Positions 37,446 to 46,726 are shown, numbered from the stretch's first letter. The stretch: DNA of 64,000 bases from Oceanospirillum sanctuarii (GCF_002150805.1 NZ_MTBA01000003.1:310001-374000); one strand, 5' to 3'. Numbers and translations: made by a program. The notes: a model not told the origin generated them from the letters alone.

Positions 37446-38905
37446 TGATCTCCTCCGTCTTTTTTCTGGCTAGCTGCGTTGTTTTGGCTACGGGCTTTCA
37501 TCTGCTGATGCAGGGTGGTTTTCGCCAGCTTCGGTGCCGTACGGCAATTCGTCCAGGCTCCGAGGTTGCTCGGTACGAGACCACGGAAAACCGTCGCAAG
37601 GCCGGTTCCTGTACGGTAAAGGCCGCCGTGTTTGTGCATCTTCGCCCAACCTTTCCAGATCAGAGGTTCCATGCCTTTACGCTTGGCACCACGGCCTTTC
37701 ACCACGGAGTTGTCGTGATTGTGATCACCAGCGACAGATTCTTCACGCAGACGAACCAGCAGCTTAGGGATCGGAATTTTTACCGGACAAACTTCGCCAC
37801 AGGCACCGCACAGCGAGGAGGCACTTGGCAGATCTTTGGCATCATCCAGACCCGCCAGATGCGGCATCAGAATCTTTCCGATCGGCCCCGGATAGGTGTA
37901 GCCGTAAGCATGTCCACCGATGCGGGTGTAAACAGGACAGTGGTTCATACAGGCACCGCAACGAATACAGCGCAGAGTGTCCAGTAGTTCGTCATCCTGA
38001 TAGATATTGGAGCGACCGCTATCCACCAGTACCAGATGCACTTCTTCCGGCCCATCCAGCTCACCTTCTTTGCGCGGACTGGAGATCATATTGAAGTAGG
38101 TGGTGATGTGCTGGCCGGTAGCCGAACGGGTCAACAGTGACAGCAGAGGAGCAACGTCTTCCAGATTTTCGACCACTTTTTCGATACCGGTTACGGCGAT
38201 ATGCACCGGCGGCACCGTGGTAGTCAGGCGGCCGTTACCTTCATTTTCCACCAGACACAGGGTGCCGGTTTCAGCAACAGCAAAGTTCACACCGGACACA
38301 CCCACGTCGGCTTTTTCAAAGCGCTCACGTAACTGCTGACGGGCTTCTGCAGTCAGATATTCCACATCCCGGGATTTGTTAGTGCCGGTCTTCTCGTGCA
38401 TCAGATCAGAGATCTGATCGGTGTTTTTGTGAATCGCCGGCATGATGATATGAGACGGGGTCTCTTCTGCCAGCTGAACGATGTATTCGCCCAGATCCGA
38501 CTCCAGAGCCTCGATACCATGTTCTTCAAGGTAATGGTTCAGTTCCATCTCCTCGCTGACCATGGATTTACCCTTGATCACGCTCTTGGCGTTTTTCTCG
38601 TTGCAGATATCGAGAATAATTTTGCAGGCTTCATCGCCAGTTTCCGCCCAGTGCACCTTAACGCCATTGGCGGTCAGGTTTGCTTCCAGCTTCTCCAGCA
38701 ATTCCGGCAGCTTAGACAGCGCACGCAGGCGAATAGCCGCAGCCAGTTCACGGGTACGCTGCAACTCATCATCGGACGGGAACGCCAGCTGGCGTTTATC
38801 CATCAGACCATCCATCGCCTTACGGAAATTAGCGCGGATCTGAGGGTTGGTAATCGCCTCGTGTACACGAGGATGGAATTCCTGCACCACCTGATTATGA
38901 CTCAT
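37442..38905 (-). CDS. lldF: L-lactate dehydrogenase complex iron-sulfur subunit LldF/LutB
   Basis: 487 residues. An N-terminal LUD domain contains KGKSMVSEEMELNHYLE and VNFAVAETGTL. It is followed by two cysteine-rich 4Fe-4S motifs, CIRCGACMNHCPVY and CGACGEVCPVKIP, and a C-terminal DUF3390-like helical part. It is the electron-transfer subunit of the LldEFG complex. It overlaps lldE by 11 nt upstream and lldG by 4 nt downstream. Confidence 0.95.
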   Translation of the reverse strand: MSHNQVVQEFHPRVHEAITNPQIRANFRKAMDGLMDKRQLAFPSDDELQRTRELAAAIRLRALSKLPELLEKLEANLTANGVKVHWAETGDEACKIILDICNEKNAKSVIKGKSMVSEEMELNHYLEEHGIEALESDLGEYIVQLAEETPSHIIMPAIHKNTDQISDLMHEKTGTNKSRDVEYLTAEARQQLRERFEKADVGVSGVNFAVAETGTLCLVENEGNGRLTTTVPPVHIAVTGIEKVVENLEDVAPLLSLLTRSATGQHITTYFNMISSPRKEGELDGPEEVHLVLVDSGRSNIYQDDELLDTLRCIRCGACMNHCPVYTRIGGHAYGYTYPGPIGKILMPHLAGLDDAKDLPSASSLCGACGEVCPVKIPIPKLLVRLREESVAGDHNHDNSVVKGRGAKRKGMEPLIWKGWAKMHKHGGLYRTGTGLATVFRGLVPSNLGAWTNCRTAPKLAKTTLHQQMKARSQNNAASQKKDGGDQ

Positions 38906-39656
38906 TGCAGCGTCTCCACAGGAAGCTGGCGATATGCTCGCCGTTGAAATCTTTATTCATGTGCTCAGCAGCGCCTGTGATATTCATCATGCAACCACAG
39001 TCACTGGTTATCATGGCATCAGCTCCTGTGGCATCAATCGCTTCCACTTTATCGGTCACCATCGCCTCGGAAATCTCCGGATGACGCACCGAGAAAGCAC
39101 CACCAAAACCACAGCATTCTTTGACGCGCGCCTGCTCTACCAGCTCAACATTAGCCATCTTATTCAGCAGAGCAGGACCGACTTCACCCAGTCCCATTTC
39201 ACGACGGGCACTGCAGGAGGTATGCATTGCAACCTTGATCGGCTCACCTTTATCTTCCAGCTGGATATGGCAAACGTGCAGCAGAAACTCGGTCAGTTCA
39301 TAAACACGGGAAGCGACATTCTTCGCCAGTTCTTCTTCCGGCTGACCAGCAAACAGCTCCGGATAATGCTCACGCATCATGCCGGCACAGGAACCGGACG
39401 GCAGTACAATCAGATAATCCTCCGGAAACAGTTTCAGCTGAGCCGCAGCCACTTCTCGGGCCTGATCGTGATAACCCGAGGTATAAGCAGGCTGGCCACA
39501 GCAGGTCTGATCCTGCGGGAAGATCACTTCGATCCCTTCGCGTTCCAACAATTGAATACCGGCCATACCGGCATCCGGATAGAAAAGATCCACCAGACAG
39601 GTGCCAAAGAAGTAAACCTTCTCAGGTTTTGGGGGATAAAGCTTTATCGTGCTCAT
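38895..39656 (-). CDS. lldE: L-lactate dehydrogenase complex subunit LldE/LutA
   Basis: 253 residues with two CCG domains: FFGTCLVDLFYP with QTCCGQPAYTSGY, and MHTSCSARREMG with ECCGFGGAFSVRHPE. These are the cysteine motifs of the heterodisulfide-reductase-like subunit of LldEFG. It is first of the lld genes. No clear Shine-Dalgarno precedes its ATG and no separate promoter is evident upstream, so it may depend on read-through from dctM 212 nt away. Confidence 0.95.
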   Translation of the reverse strand: MSTIKLYPPKPEKVYFFGTCLVDLFYPDAGMAGIQLLEREGIEVIFPQDQTCCGQPAYTSGYHDQAREVAAAQLKLFPEDYLIVLPSGSCAGMMREHYPELFAGQPEEELAKNVASRVYELTEFLLHVCHIQLEDKGEPIKVAMHTSCSARREMGLGEVGPALLNKMANVELVEQARVKECCGFGGAFSVRHPEISEAMVTDKVEAIDATGADAMITSDCGCMMNITGAAEHMNKDFNGEHIASFLWRRCNES

Positions 39657-39803
39657 CGCTAATACACTCGTATTATTCAGCGCTGTGGGGTGCGCTATTT
39701 ATTCTAAGCATCCAGAGAAGTCAGGCCGTGAAGTAATCTGAGCCGGCACTGTGTCCTTGAGGTTTTCCACCTGGTCAGGTTTGAGCCACTGACCGAAGCT
39801 GTC

Positions 39804-39855
39804 GGGCCGGATAACCGGCCCTGATTTGAGCCACCTGCATCCGGGCGGATGCAGG
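39804..39855 (-). other. two hairpins between dctM and lldE
   Basis: CCTGCATCC-GGGC-GGATGCAGG (39834-39855) and GGGCCGG-ATAA-CCGGCCC (39804-39821) lie just after the dctM stop. Neither is followed by a T-run on the minus strand, so they look like RNA-stabilising or partial attenuating structures rather than terminators. Confidence 0.7.
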
Positions 39856-39868
39856 CGCTTGTCTCAAC

Positions 39869-41254
39869 TTAGCCGTAAGCCATTGCAGGCAGCCAGAGTA
39901 CCAACTCAGGCCAGGCAACAATGATCGCCAGTGCCAGCAGCTGAATCAGGATGAAAGGAACCACACCCTTGTAGATATCAGACAGCTTCACATCCGGCGG
40001 GCATACACCTTTAAGATAGAAGATAGAGAAGCCAACCGGCGGTGTCAGGAAGGATGTCTGCAAGGCCATCGCCACCAGCATCACGAACCAGACCAGTTCC
40101 GGGTTATCCACAACACCATAGCCATCAACATCCAGACCCAACGCAGAGATCACAGGAGCCAGCAGAGGCAGAGCGATCAGGGTGATCTCGATCCAGTCCA
40201 GGAAGAAGCCCAGCAGGAAGATGATCGCCAGTACACAGGCAATGATGCCGTACGGGCCAAATGGCAAACTGGTCAGCCAGTGCTCAATCAGCTCGTCACC
40301 ACCCAGCTCACGCAGTACCAGGGCGAAACAGGTCGCACCCAGGAAGACCGCAAAGATATAAGCCGTCGTGTTGTAAGTGCCCTGAGCCACTTCTTTAAAT
40401 ACAGTGAAGTTCAGCTTCTTGTTGTACCAGGCCAGCAGCGTCGCACCCAGTGCACCAACACCGGAAGCTTCTGTTGCGGTGGCAATACCGGCGAAGATAG
40501 AGCCCAGTACCGCAATAATCAGAGCAACCGGAGGCAGGATGCTTTTGAATACCGCGATGATCATTTTCATCTCTACTGGTTTAGCATCTTCCGGCAGCGG
40601 CGCCGCTGAAGGCTTGAAAATACCCACAGACAGAATGAACACCACATACATAAAGCCCAGCATCAGACCCGGGATTACTGCGCCCATAAAGAGGTCGCCC
40701 ACGGACAGTGCCAGCTGATCCGCCATAATCACCAGCATAATGGATGGCGGAATCAGAATACCCAGCGTACCGGCAGAAGCGATGGTGCCCAGCGCCAGCG
40801 GCTTGGAGTATTTCTGCTCCAGCATCGCAGGCAGAGACATCAGACCCAGCAACACAACGGATGCACCAACAATACCGGTGGACGCCGCCAGAATAATACC
40901 GATCAGGGTTACCGTAATCGCCAAACCACCACGGACACGGCCAAACAGCTGCTGAATAGAATTCATCAGTTTTTCAGCAACACCGGAACGATCCAGCATG
41001 ATGCCCATAAAGATAAACATGGGCAGGGCCACCATGACCCAGTTATCCATAATCTTATATATTCGGTTCACCACCAGACTCAGGGTGAGCATATCCAGAC
41101 CGGTAAAGGTATCCAGATAGATATCTGACAGGTAACCGATAAAGGCGAACGCAACACCTACGCCACCCAGAACAAATGCCACCGGAAAACCGGTGAACAG
41201 CAACACGATGAAGCTAAGGAACATCGCGATGACAAGAATCTCATTTACTTCCAT
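39869..41254 (-). CDS. dctM: TRAP transporter large membrane subunit
   Basis: 461 residues with about 12 hydrophobic segments, the size and pattern of DctM. Visible family motifs include PMFIFMGIMLDRSGVAEKL, ASTGIVGASVVLLGLMSLPAML, AGTLGILIPPSIMLV and LGFFLDWIEITLIALPLLAP. It couples uptake to the sodium gradient in this family. It begins 12 nt after dctQ. The substrate is set by the DctP partner. Confidence 0.96.
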   Translation of the reverse strand: MEVNEILVIAMFLSFIVLLFTGFPVAFVLGGVGVAFAFIGYLSDIYLDTFTGLDMLTLSLVVNRIYKIMDNWVMVALPMFIFMGIMLDRSGVAEKLMNSIQQLFGRVRGGLAITVTLIGIILAASTGIVGASVVLLGLMSLPAMLEQKYSKPLALGTIASAGTLGILIPPSIMLVIMADQLALSVGDLFMGAVIPGLMLGFMYVVFILSVGIFKPSAAPLPEDAKPVEMKMIIAVFKSILPPVALIIAVLGSIFAGIATATEASGVGALGATLLAWYNKKLNFTVFKEVAQGTYNTTAYIFAVFLGATCFALVLRELGGDELIEHWLTSLPFGPYGIIACVLAIIFLLGFFLDWIEITLIALPLLAPVISALGLDVDGYGVVDNPELVWFVMLVAMALQTSFLTPPVGFSIFYLKGVCPPDVKLSDIYKGVVPFILIQLLALAIIVAWPELVLWLPAMAYG

Positions 41255-41266
41255 CTGACGAACCCC

Positions 41267-41797
41267 TTACTCACCTTTTGCCAGACCAACCACATCACGA
41301 ATCAGACGTGACAGACCAGCCAGGAATAACAAACCAAAACTCAACGGAATAACCGCCTTAATGATCCAACGGAAAGGAAGCCCCGTTGGCGACGCTGAGC
41401 TTTCTCCGATACGCCAGGAGTCATATACAAACGGCAGACTCGCATCAAAAACGACGTAGATAAAAGGGAACATCAGAAACAGGATGCCAAAGATCTCCCA
41501 CAGGCGCTGAGCCCGGGTACTGAGTCGCATGTGAAAAAGGTCAACACGGATATGGGAGTTGGTCACCTGTGCATAGGAAACACCAAACATCACACCGATT
41601 GCATAGAGGTGCCACTGCAGCTCCTCCAGCACAACAAGACCATGATTAAAGCCATAGCGCAGAACGACCTGCACAATAATGACCGACATAAGCACGACAT
41701 AGGCCCAAGCGAAAACTTTGCCCGCTGACAGGACAATCTTGTCCAGAAAATCAGCAAACGGCACATTTACCTTGGGAGAGGACGTTGTGTGAGACAC
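41267..41797 (-). CDS. dctQ: TRAP transporter small membrane subunit
   Basis: 176 residues with four hydrophobic segments, as usual for DctQ; VVLRYGFNHGLVVLEELQWHLY and NSHIRVDLFHMRLS are the conserved parts. A GTG start at 41797 is supported by AGGAG 7 nt upstream; the longer frame beginning at 41896 would run over a hairpin and lacks a ribosome site. It lies 214 nt after dctP and 12 nt before dctM. Confidence 0.9.
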   Translation of the reverse strand: MSHTTSSPKVNVPFADFLDKIVLSAGKVFAWAYVVLMSVIIVQVVLRYGFNHGLVVLEELQWHLYAIGVMFGVSYAQVTNSHIRVDLFHMRLSTRAQRLWEIFGILFLMFPFIYVVFDASLPFVYDSWRIGESSASPTGLPFRWIIKAVIPLSFGLLFLAGLSRLIRDVVGLAKGE

Positions 41798-41849
41798 AGC
41801 CACGCTCCTGAATACATCTTTGGGGGAATTGATGGCACTAACAATAAAG

Positions 41850-41985
41850 AAGGCCGGATTTGGTTGGCCTTTTGGGTCGGCAAAACCGACAGACAAGGCT
41901 TCTTTAATTCAATCACAGGGCAGGGGGCTAAACACCTCCCCTTATTGGGTTAAAGAATGCTGGGAGGCATATCGCCTCCCAGCAT
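41850..41985 (-). other. hairpins in the dctP-dctQ intergenic region
   Basis: A perfect 12-bp stem ATGCTGGGAGGC-ATATC-GCCTCCCAGCAT (41957-41985) without T-run is followed on the minus strand by a weaker AAGGCC/GGCCTT hairpin (41850-41871) with CTTTATTGTT after it. Together they probably give more dctP than dctQM message, by 3'-end protection and partial termination. Confidence 0.7.
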
Positions 41986-42011
41986 CTCAACCGTTCAGAA
42001 ACCCGGCAGGA

Positions 42012-43082
42012 TTACTGACGTGGCAGATAGCCGTTCTGACCCCACAGTTTGTAACCTTCACGGAACTCACTCAGGTCATCCCACACTTTCTTAAAGAACA
42101 CATCTTTAGATGCTTCTTCCTGAGCAACCTCGGTCCAGGCAGACTGGAAGGCGTTCAGCATAGTGTCGTTCCACTTCATGATTTTCACGTCGTGCTTTTC
42201 CATGTTCTCTTTCATTACAGCGAACTGCTTAGCTTCACCTTCAGCGAAAGAGTCAGTCATAGATGCTTTACATACCTGATCCAGAGCTGCCTGCTGACCT
42301 TTAGACATTTGACCCCAAACGTCTTTGTTCACCAGAAGTTCAAAGATGGTGGACTGCTGGTGCCAACCCGGGAAGTAGTTGTACTTCACGATTTTGTGGA
42401 AGCCTACACGGGTATCAACCGATGGCGTGGAGAATTCGGTCGCATCGATCGCGCCTTTTTCCAGAGCCGGGAAGATTTCAGAGCCAGGCAGCAGAGAGGT
42501 GGAAACACCCATCTTCTCCATTACCTTCGCACCCAGACCGAAGAAGCGCATACGCAGACCATCGAGATCTTCAGGCTTCTCAATCGGCTTAGCGAACCAG
42601 CCTGAAGTCTCAGGTGGGTTGATCGCACAAGGCAGTACTTTTACGTTGTAGCCCGCCTGATCATACATTTCCTGATACAGCTTCAGACCGTTACCGTAGT
42701 ACATCCATGCCATGTACTCACCGGCATCAGGGCCGAATGGAATCGCAGAGAAGATCGGTGATGCCGGGATTTTACCCGCCCAGTAACCTGCAGTGGTGTA
42801 ACCTGCATTGATCTTACCGCGGGATACCGCATCCAGAATTTCGAAAGGCGCAACCAGCTTGCCTGGCTCGTAGACTTTCATGCGGACGGAGTTATTCGTT
42901 ACCAGAGCAACCTGCTCTGCTACCTTAGGAATTGGAGTACCCAGACCCGGAAGGCTGGTTGCGAATGCCACTGGCACTTTCAGAAGAATTTTTTTATCGG
43001 CGGCCTGAGCGTCCAGAGCGATACCGGACATAGCAACAGATACGGAAGCTGCTGCCAGAGTGGCTTTCATCATTTTTTTCAT
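42012..43082 (-). CDS. dctP: TRAP periplasmic solute-binding protein, TakP-like
   Basis: 356 residues with a signal peptide ending at LDAQAA (about residue 28). It belongs to the TakP/TTHA0766 branch, recognised from MRFFGLGAKVMEKMGVSTSL, GSEIFPALEKGAIDATEFSTP and YFPGWHQQ. Members bind 2-oxo acids such as pyruvate or calcium lactate. The conserved Arg (RMRFFG) contacts the carboxylate in this family. The context with lactate dehydrogenase genes and a PdhR-like regulator supports lactate or pyruvate as ligand. It has a long divergent promoter region carrying a PdhR-box palindrome. Confidence 0.93.
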   Translation of the reverse strand: MKKMMKATLAAASVSVAMSGIALDAQAADKKILLKVPVAFATSLPGLGTPIPKVAEQVALVTNNSVRMKVYEPGKLVAPFEILDAVSRGKINAGYTTAGYWAGKIPASPIFSAIPFGPDAGEYMAWMYYGNGLKLYQEMYDQAGYNVKVLPCAINPPETSGWFAKPIEKPEDLDGLRMRFFGLGAKVMEKMGVSTSLLPGSEIFPALEKGAIDATEFSTPSVDTRVGFHKIVKYNYFPGWHQQSTIFELLVNKDVWGQMSKGQQAALDQVCKASMTDSFAEGEAKQFAVMKENMEKHDVKIMKWNDTMLNAFQSAWTEVAQEEASKDVFFKKVWDDLSEFREGYKLWGQNGYLPRQ

Positions 43083-43185
43083 GATCGATTCCCGTGCGTT
43101 TGGATTTGTTTATTGTTATCAGTCACCGGGTTGCTCTATACCTGCTATATTCAGAGACATTCCCCAGTAAATCCTCAACAGAACC

Positions 43186-43204
43186 AAATTGGTCAAACCA
43201 ATTT
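43186..43204. promoter_or_regulatory. PdhR/LldR-type operator upstream of dctP
   Basis: AAATTGGT-CAA-ACCAATTT, a perfect 8-bp inverted repeat that matches the E. coli PdhR box (ATTGGTNNNACCAAT). It stands about 105-120 bp before the dctP start; minus-strand TTGACC (43198-43193) inside it could be a -35 element. Confidence 0.8.
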
Positions 43205-43453
43205 ACAAGATTCAGTAAGCAAAGATAGTTATCTTCTCCACCACTTGTCAAATCTCTTTGCACCAGGATGCAACTTAAGTTGTACCCCATGCCCCTCATT
43301 GGTGCTATAAACAGCCTAAAAACCACAATATCAGCTATACAAAGCTCACCAAAAGATCATTTACAGTCAAAATCAGCCAAACAGGCAGTGAAAACATCTT
43401 TTTTCGCAAGGTTATCCAATCTTTAACTCTCAATTTTTGTGCTTTTGCAGCAT

Positions 43454-43482
43454 TTGACAGCCTAATCCTTTAACACTAGCAT
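43454..43482 (+). promoter_or_regulatory. sigma-70 promoter of the pdhR-like/dctBD genes
   Basis: Perfect TTGACA (43454-43459), 17-bp spacer, TAGCAT (43477-43482). The operator at 43481-43495 covers the end of the -10 and the start site, so bound regulator should block transcription. Confidence 0.7.
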
Positions 43483-43495
43483 TGGTATTACCAAT
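43481..43495. promoter_or_regulatory. PdhR-type operator, autoregulatory
   Basis: ATTGGT-ATT-ACCAAT, perfect match to the PdhR box consensus, overlapping the predicted start of the regulator transcript. Confidence 0.8.
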
Positions 43496-43610
43496 TTATA
43501 CCCGATGTTTTTTTAGGGCTTAAGCTTGCCTATTGGCATCAGTATCCCCATTTAATGCCCCTTTATATTCACTAAGCTGACACAAGATCGGCTCACTTAG
43601 GTCTACCACA

Positions 43611-44384
43611 GTGGAAAGCAGCAACTACCGCCGGGTTAAACAACCCAAAATCTCAGACATCATCATGCAACAACTGGAAGGCATGATCCTTGAGGGAACG
43701 TTTAAACCGGGACAAAAGCTGCCACCGGAGCGGGAGCTGGCCACTCAGTTTGAAGTGTCGCGCCCGTCCTTGCGGGAAGCGATTCAGAAGCTGATCGCCC
43801 GTGGTCTGTTGTTCAGCCGTCATGGCGGCGGCACCTATGTATCTGAACAGCTGGGCACCTCCTTTACCGATCCGCTGCAGGATCTGCTGAGTTCTCATAA
43901 CGAATTTCTCTACGATCAGTTAGAGTTCCGTGATGCTCTGGAAGGCATTTCTGCTTACTACGCAGCGCTTCGCAGCACAGAAGCCGACAAAGAGATGCTG
44001 ACCAAACGCTTCAACAATCTGATGGAAGTGTATGAGAAGAACGATCCGGTTCTGGAAGCTAAAGTCGATGCCGAATTCCACATGGCGATTGCTGAAGCGG
44101 CTCACAACGTGGTTCTGCTGCACACCTTGCGCGGGCTGTTCAACATGCTGGAGAAGAGTATCGTCGCTAACCTGAAGAACCTATTCGAGAAGAAAGAGTC
44201 CCGCCCGGTTCTACTGGAGCAGCACAAGGCGATGTATGACGCCATCATGGAAGGCAACCCTGAGAAGGCGCGGGCGATGGCCCACGAGCATCTGGTCTTT
44301 GTGGAAGACAGCCTGCTGGAGATGAGCCGACAGGAAACCCGTGTTCAGCGCTCTCTGCGCCGGGCGCAAACTCAACCGGTATAA
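43611..44384 (+). CDS. PdhR-like GntR-family regulator
   Basis: 257 residues. The N-terminal winged helix reads QPKISDIIMQQLEGMILEGT, LPPERELATQFEVSRPSLRE and RHGGGTYV. The C-terminal FadR-type FCD domain contains DALEGISAYYAALRST and AHNVVLLHTLRGL. By eye it matches E. coli PdhR along its whole length, including the Arg-rich tail. PdhR is released from DNA by pyruvate. Here the gene is not beside pdh genes but heads an operon with dctB (17 nt gap) and dctD. GTG start with AGGT about 12 nt upstream. It may serve as the PdhR of this organism or as a paralogue specialised for TRAP/lactate genes. Confidence 0.9.
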   Translation: MESSNYRRVKQPKISDIIMQQLEGMILEGTFKPGQKLPPERELATQFEVSRPSLREAIQKLIARGLLFSRHGGGTYVSEQLGTSFTDPLQDLLSSHNEFLYDQLEFRDALEGISAYYAALRSTEADKEMLTKRFNNLMEVYEKNDPVLEAKVDAEFHMAIAEAAHNVVLLHTLRGLFNMLEKSIVANLKNLFEKKESRPVLLEQHKAMYDAIMEGNPEKARAMAHEHLVFVEDSLLEMSRQETRVQRSLRRAQTQPV

Positions 44385-44401
44385 CCTCTCCGGAAATTTC
44401 T

Positions 44402-46726
44402 ATGGCCGCCCCACACTTTCAGGATCAACACGAAAGCAGCAGTAGCGTTCTCAGCACTCTGGGAATGCTGCTGCTGTTCGTTTTTATCATCTGGCAGGTT
44501 GCCGCCTGGACAGAGCACTATGAACTCAGCCAACTGGAAGCCCAGGCCAGTAACGAGCTAACCCTGAATGTGGCCAGTCTTCGTGGCAAGCTCGATAAAT
44601 ATGAGTTTCTGCCGGAAATTCTGGTTAATAAGCAGAATCTGGCAGATGTTCTGCGTGAACCTCAGTCCGATACAATCCAGCAGTTAAACGCTACGCTGAA
44701 GAATTTCAAACAGATCACAGATGTTTCAGATATCTACCTATTAGATGCAAATGGCACCACAATAGCTGCCAGTAACTGGCAGAACCCAAAAAGTTTTATC
44801 GGACAGAATTTCAGCTACCGGCCCTATTACCAGCAGGCTATTAAGGGACAGCCAGGTCGCTTCTACGGCCTTGGAACGACTTCCGGAGAACGGGGTTATT
44901 ACTTCTCCTATCCGGTCTTCAGCGGTCCCTCTCCTATCGGGGTACTGGTGGTTAAAATCGTGGTTCGTAACCTTGAAATCCCTTGGAAAGACCCATCAAC
45001 AGAATTCATCGTCACCGATCCTGACGGTATTATCTTTATCAGTAGCAAAAGAGAGTGGTTGCTGAACAGCATCCACCCGCTAACGCCCGATGAGCGCGAG
45101 CAGATCCGCAACTCCAAGCGCTATGGCGACAAAGAGATTCAACCCTTAGCTTTTAAGGTGGCGGAAACCTTTGGCGAAGGTCAGCTGGTAAAAATCGCCT
45201 CCAGCAGTGATGCCAACAAGGTACAGGTAAATACCTATCTGCAGTTTGACCGCACCATGCCCAATGCGGGCTGGCACCTGCACATCCTGAAAAACACCAA
45301 AAGTGTCCGTACAGAGATTCTGAAGAACAGCCTGTTAGCCGCCGGTATCTATATGGTGCTGGTTCTGTTGACCCTCTACAGCCTTCAGCGCCAGCGTATT
45401 CAGCGGGAGCGTGCCCGGCACGACAGGGAAACCAAGAAGGCGCTGGAAGCTAACGAAGCCCGTATTCGCGCCATTCTGGACAACACCAAAGCCGGCATTA
45501 TCACCATGGACCGCACCGGCAAAGTGGATTACATCAACCCTTCTGCTGAGGTGCTGTTTGGTTATCAGCTACATGAACTCCACGGCCATAACTTCTGCAA
45601 CCTGATCCATCAGCAGCAAAGAAATAACTGTCAACAGGCGCTGATCGATGCCAGCAGCCATCCCCTTGAGATGCTGGGCCTGCGCAAAGACAGAAGAGCG
45701 GTGCCTATTGAGATCGTGGTCAGCATGATGAGCCGTAGCCAGGGTTCCGACTACATGATCACCCTGCACGACATCACAGAACGCAAGCAACACGAAGAAG
45801 CCCTGCAGGCTGCTTACGATGAGATGGAAAGCCGTGTTGTTGAGCGGACACAGGATCTGACCGAGACCAACCAGCGCCTGAAACAGGAGATCGATCAGCA
45901 CAGACGTACCGCTGAGACCCTGCAGAAAACTCAGGATGAGCTGATTCAGGCGGCCAAACTCGCGGTTCTGGGACAGATGAGCGCCAGCATCAACCACGAG
46001 CTGAATCAGCCTTTAGCGGCGATCCGAGCCTATGCCGAGAACAGCGTCACCTTTATCGAACGTGACCGCTCCGATATGGCCAGCGAGAACCTGCAGCAGA
46101 TTGTTGAGCTCACCGACCGCATGGCAACCATCAGCGCTCAGCTGAAACTCTTTGCCCGTAAGAGCGAAGGCCAGCTGGCGATTGTCTCGACTCAGGCGAC
46201 TGTCGAATACGCCCTGCGCCTGTTCCGGCCTCAACTGGAGAAAGAGCAGGTTGCTCTCGAAGTCAGCCTGCCGGAGCAGGATCTTTTTGTCCGTGCCGAT
46301 GCGGTTCGTCTGGAGCAGGTGATTGTTAACCTGATCAGCAACGCCTTGCTGGCCGTCACCGGACGATCCGAGCGTAGCATCAGAATCTGCCTGCACCGTA
46401 TTCATCAGTCCGATCCCGACGGGAAAAATAACGGCCAGATATACATCGATGTCGCCGACAGCGGCCCCGGTATCGCTGACGAAAACCTGAATCAGATTTT
46501 TAACCCCTTCTTCAGTACCCGTGAAGGCGGCAAAGGACTGGGACTTGGCTTGTCGATCTCCTATCGGATCATTAGTGACTTTGGTGGTAATATTACCGCC
46601 TTCAACCGGCCCGAAGGTGGCGCGACCCTGCGGGTCAGTCTGCCGGAAACAGATGCCACTGAAACCCTGTCCGAACCGGAACCGGTTGCAGAAGAACCAC
46701 GGCCGGAGAAAACCTCCTATCGATAA
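44402..46726 (+). CDS. dctB: DctB-type C4-dicarboxylate/carboxylate sensor kinase with PAS insert
   Basis: 774 residues. One membrane segment lies at about 17-37, then a periplasmic double-Cache sensor (about 45-300, with DIYLLDANGTTIAASNW, FSYRPYYQQA and GERGYYFSYPV) and a second membrane segment (about 310-328). A cytoplasmic PAS domain (about 350-465), a coiled coil, a HisKA region with SASINHELNQPLAAIRAY and an HATPase domain (NLISNALLA, DSGPGIADENL, GKGLGLGLS) follow. DctB of rhizobia is about 620 residues and lacks the PAS domain. Partner regulator dctD is 71 nt downstream. Confidence 0.9.
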   Translation: MAAPHFQDQHESSSSVLSTLGMLLLFVFIIWQVAAWTEHYELSQLEAQASNELTLNVASLRGKLDKYEFLPEILVNKQNLADVLREPQSDTIQQLNATLKNFKQITDVSDIYLLDANGTTIAASNWQNPKSFIGQNFSYRPYYQQAIKGQPGRFYGLGTTSGERGYYFSYPVFSGPSPIGVLVVKIVVRNLEIPWKDPSTEFIVTDPDGIIFISSKREWLLNSIHPLTPDEREQIRNSKRYGDKEIQPLAFKVAETFGEGQLVKIASSSDANKVQVNTYLQFDRTMPNAGWHLHILKNTKSVRTEILKNSLLAAGIYMVLVLLTLYSLQRQRIQRERARHDRETKKALEANEARIRAILDNTKAGIITMDRTGKVDYINPSAEVLFGYQLHELHGHNFCNLIHQQQRNNCQQALIDASSHPLEMLGLRKDRRAVPIEIVVSMMSRSQGSDYMITLHDITERKQHEEALQAAYDEMESRVVERTQDLTETNQRLKQEIDQHRRTAETLQKTQDELIQAAKLAVLGQMSASINHELNQPLAAIRAYAENSVTFIERDRSDMASENLQQIVELTDRMATISAQLKLFARKSEGQLAIVSTQATVEYALRLFRPQLEKEQVALEVSLPEQDLFVRADAVRLEQVIVNLISNALLAVTGRSERSIRICLHRIHQSDPDGKNNGQIYIDVADSGPGIADENLNQIFNPFFSTREGGKGLGLGLSISYRIISDFGGNITAFNRPEGGATLRVSLPETDATETLSEPEPVAEEPRPEKTSYR

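Larger units (their letters stand above)
43083..43610. other. divergent control region, dctP / pdhR-like
   Basis: A 528-bp AT-rich interval without a credible ORF. It carries two PdhR-type operators and a promoter for the regulator, listed separately. I looked for a sigma-54 GG-N10-GC promoter towards dctP, which the neighbouring dctB-dctD would call for, and found none. Confidence 0.7.
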
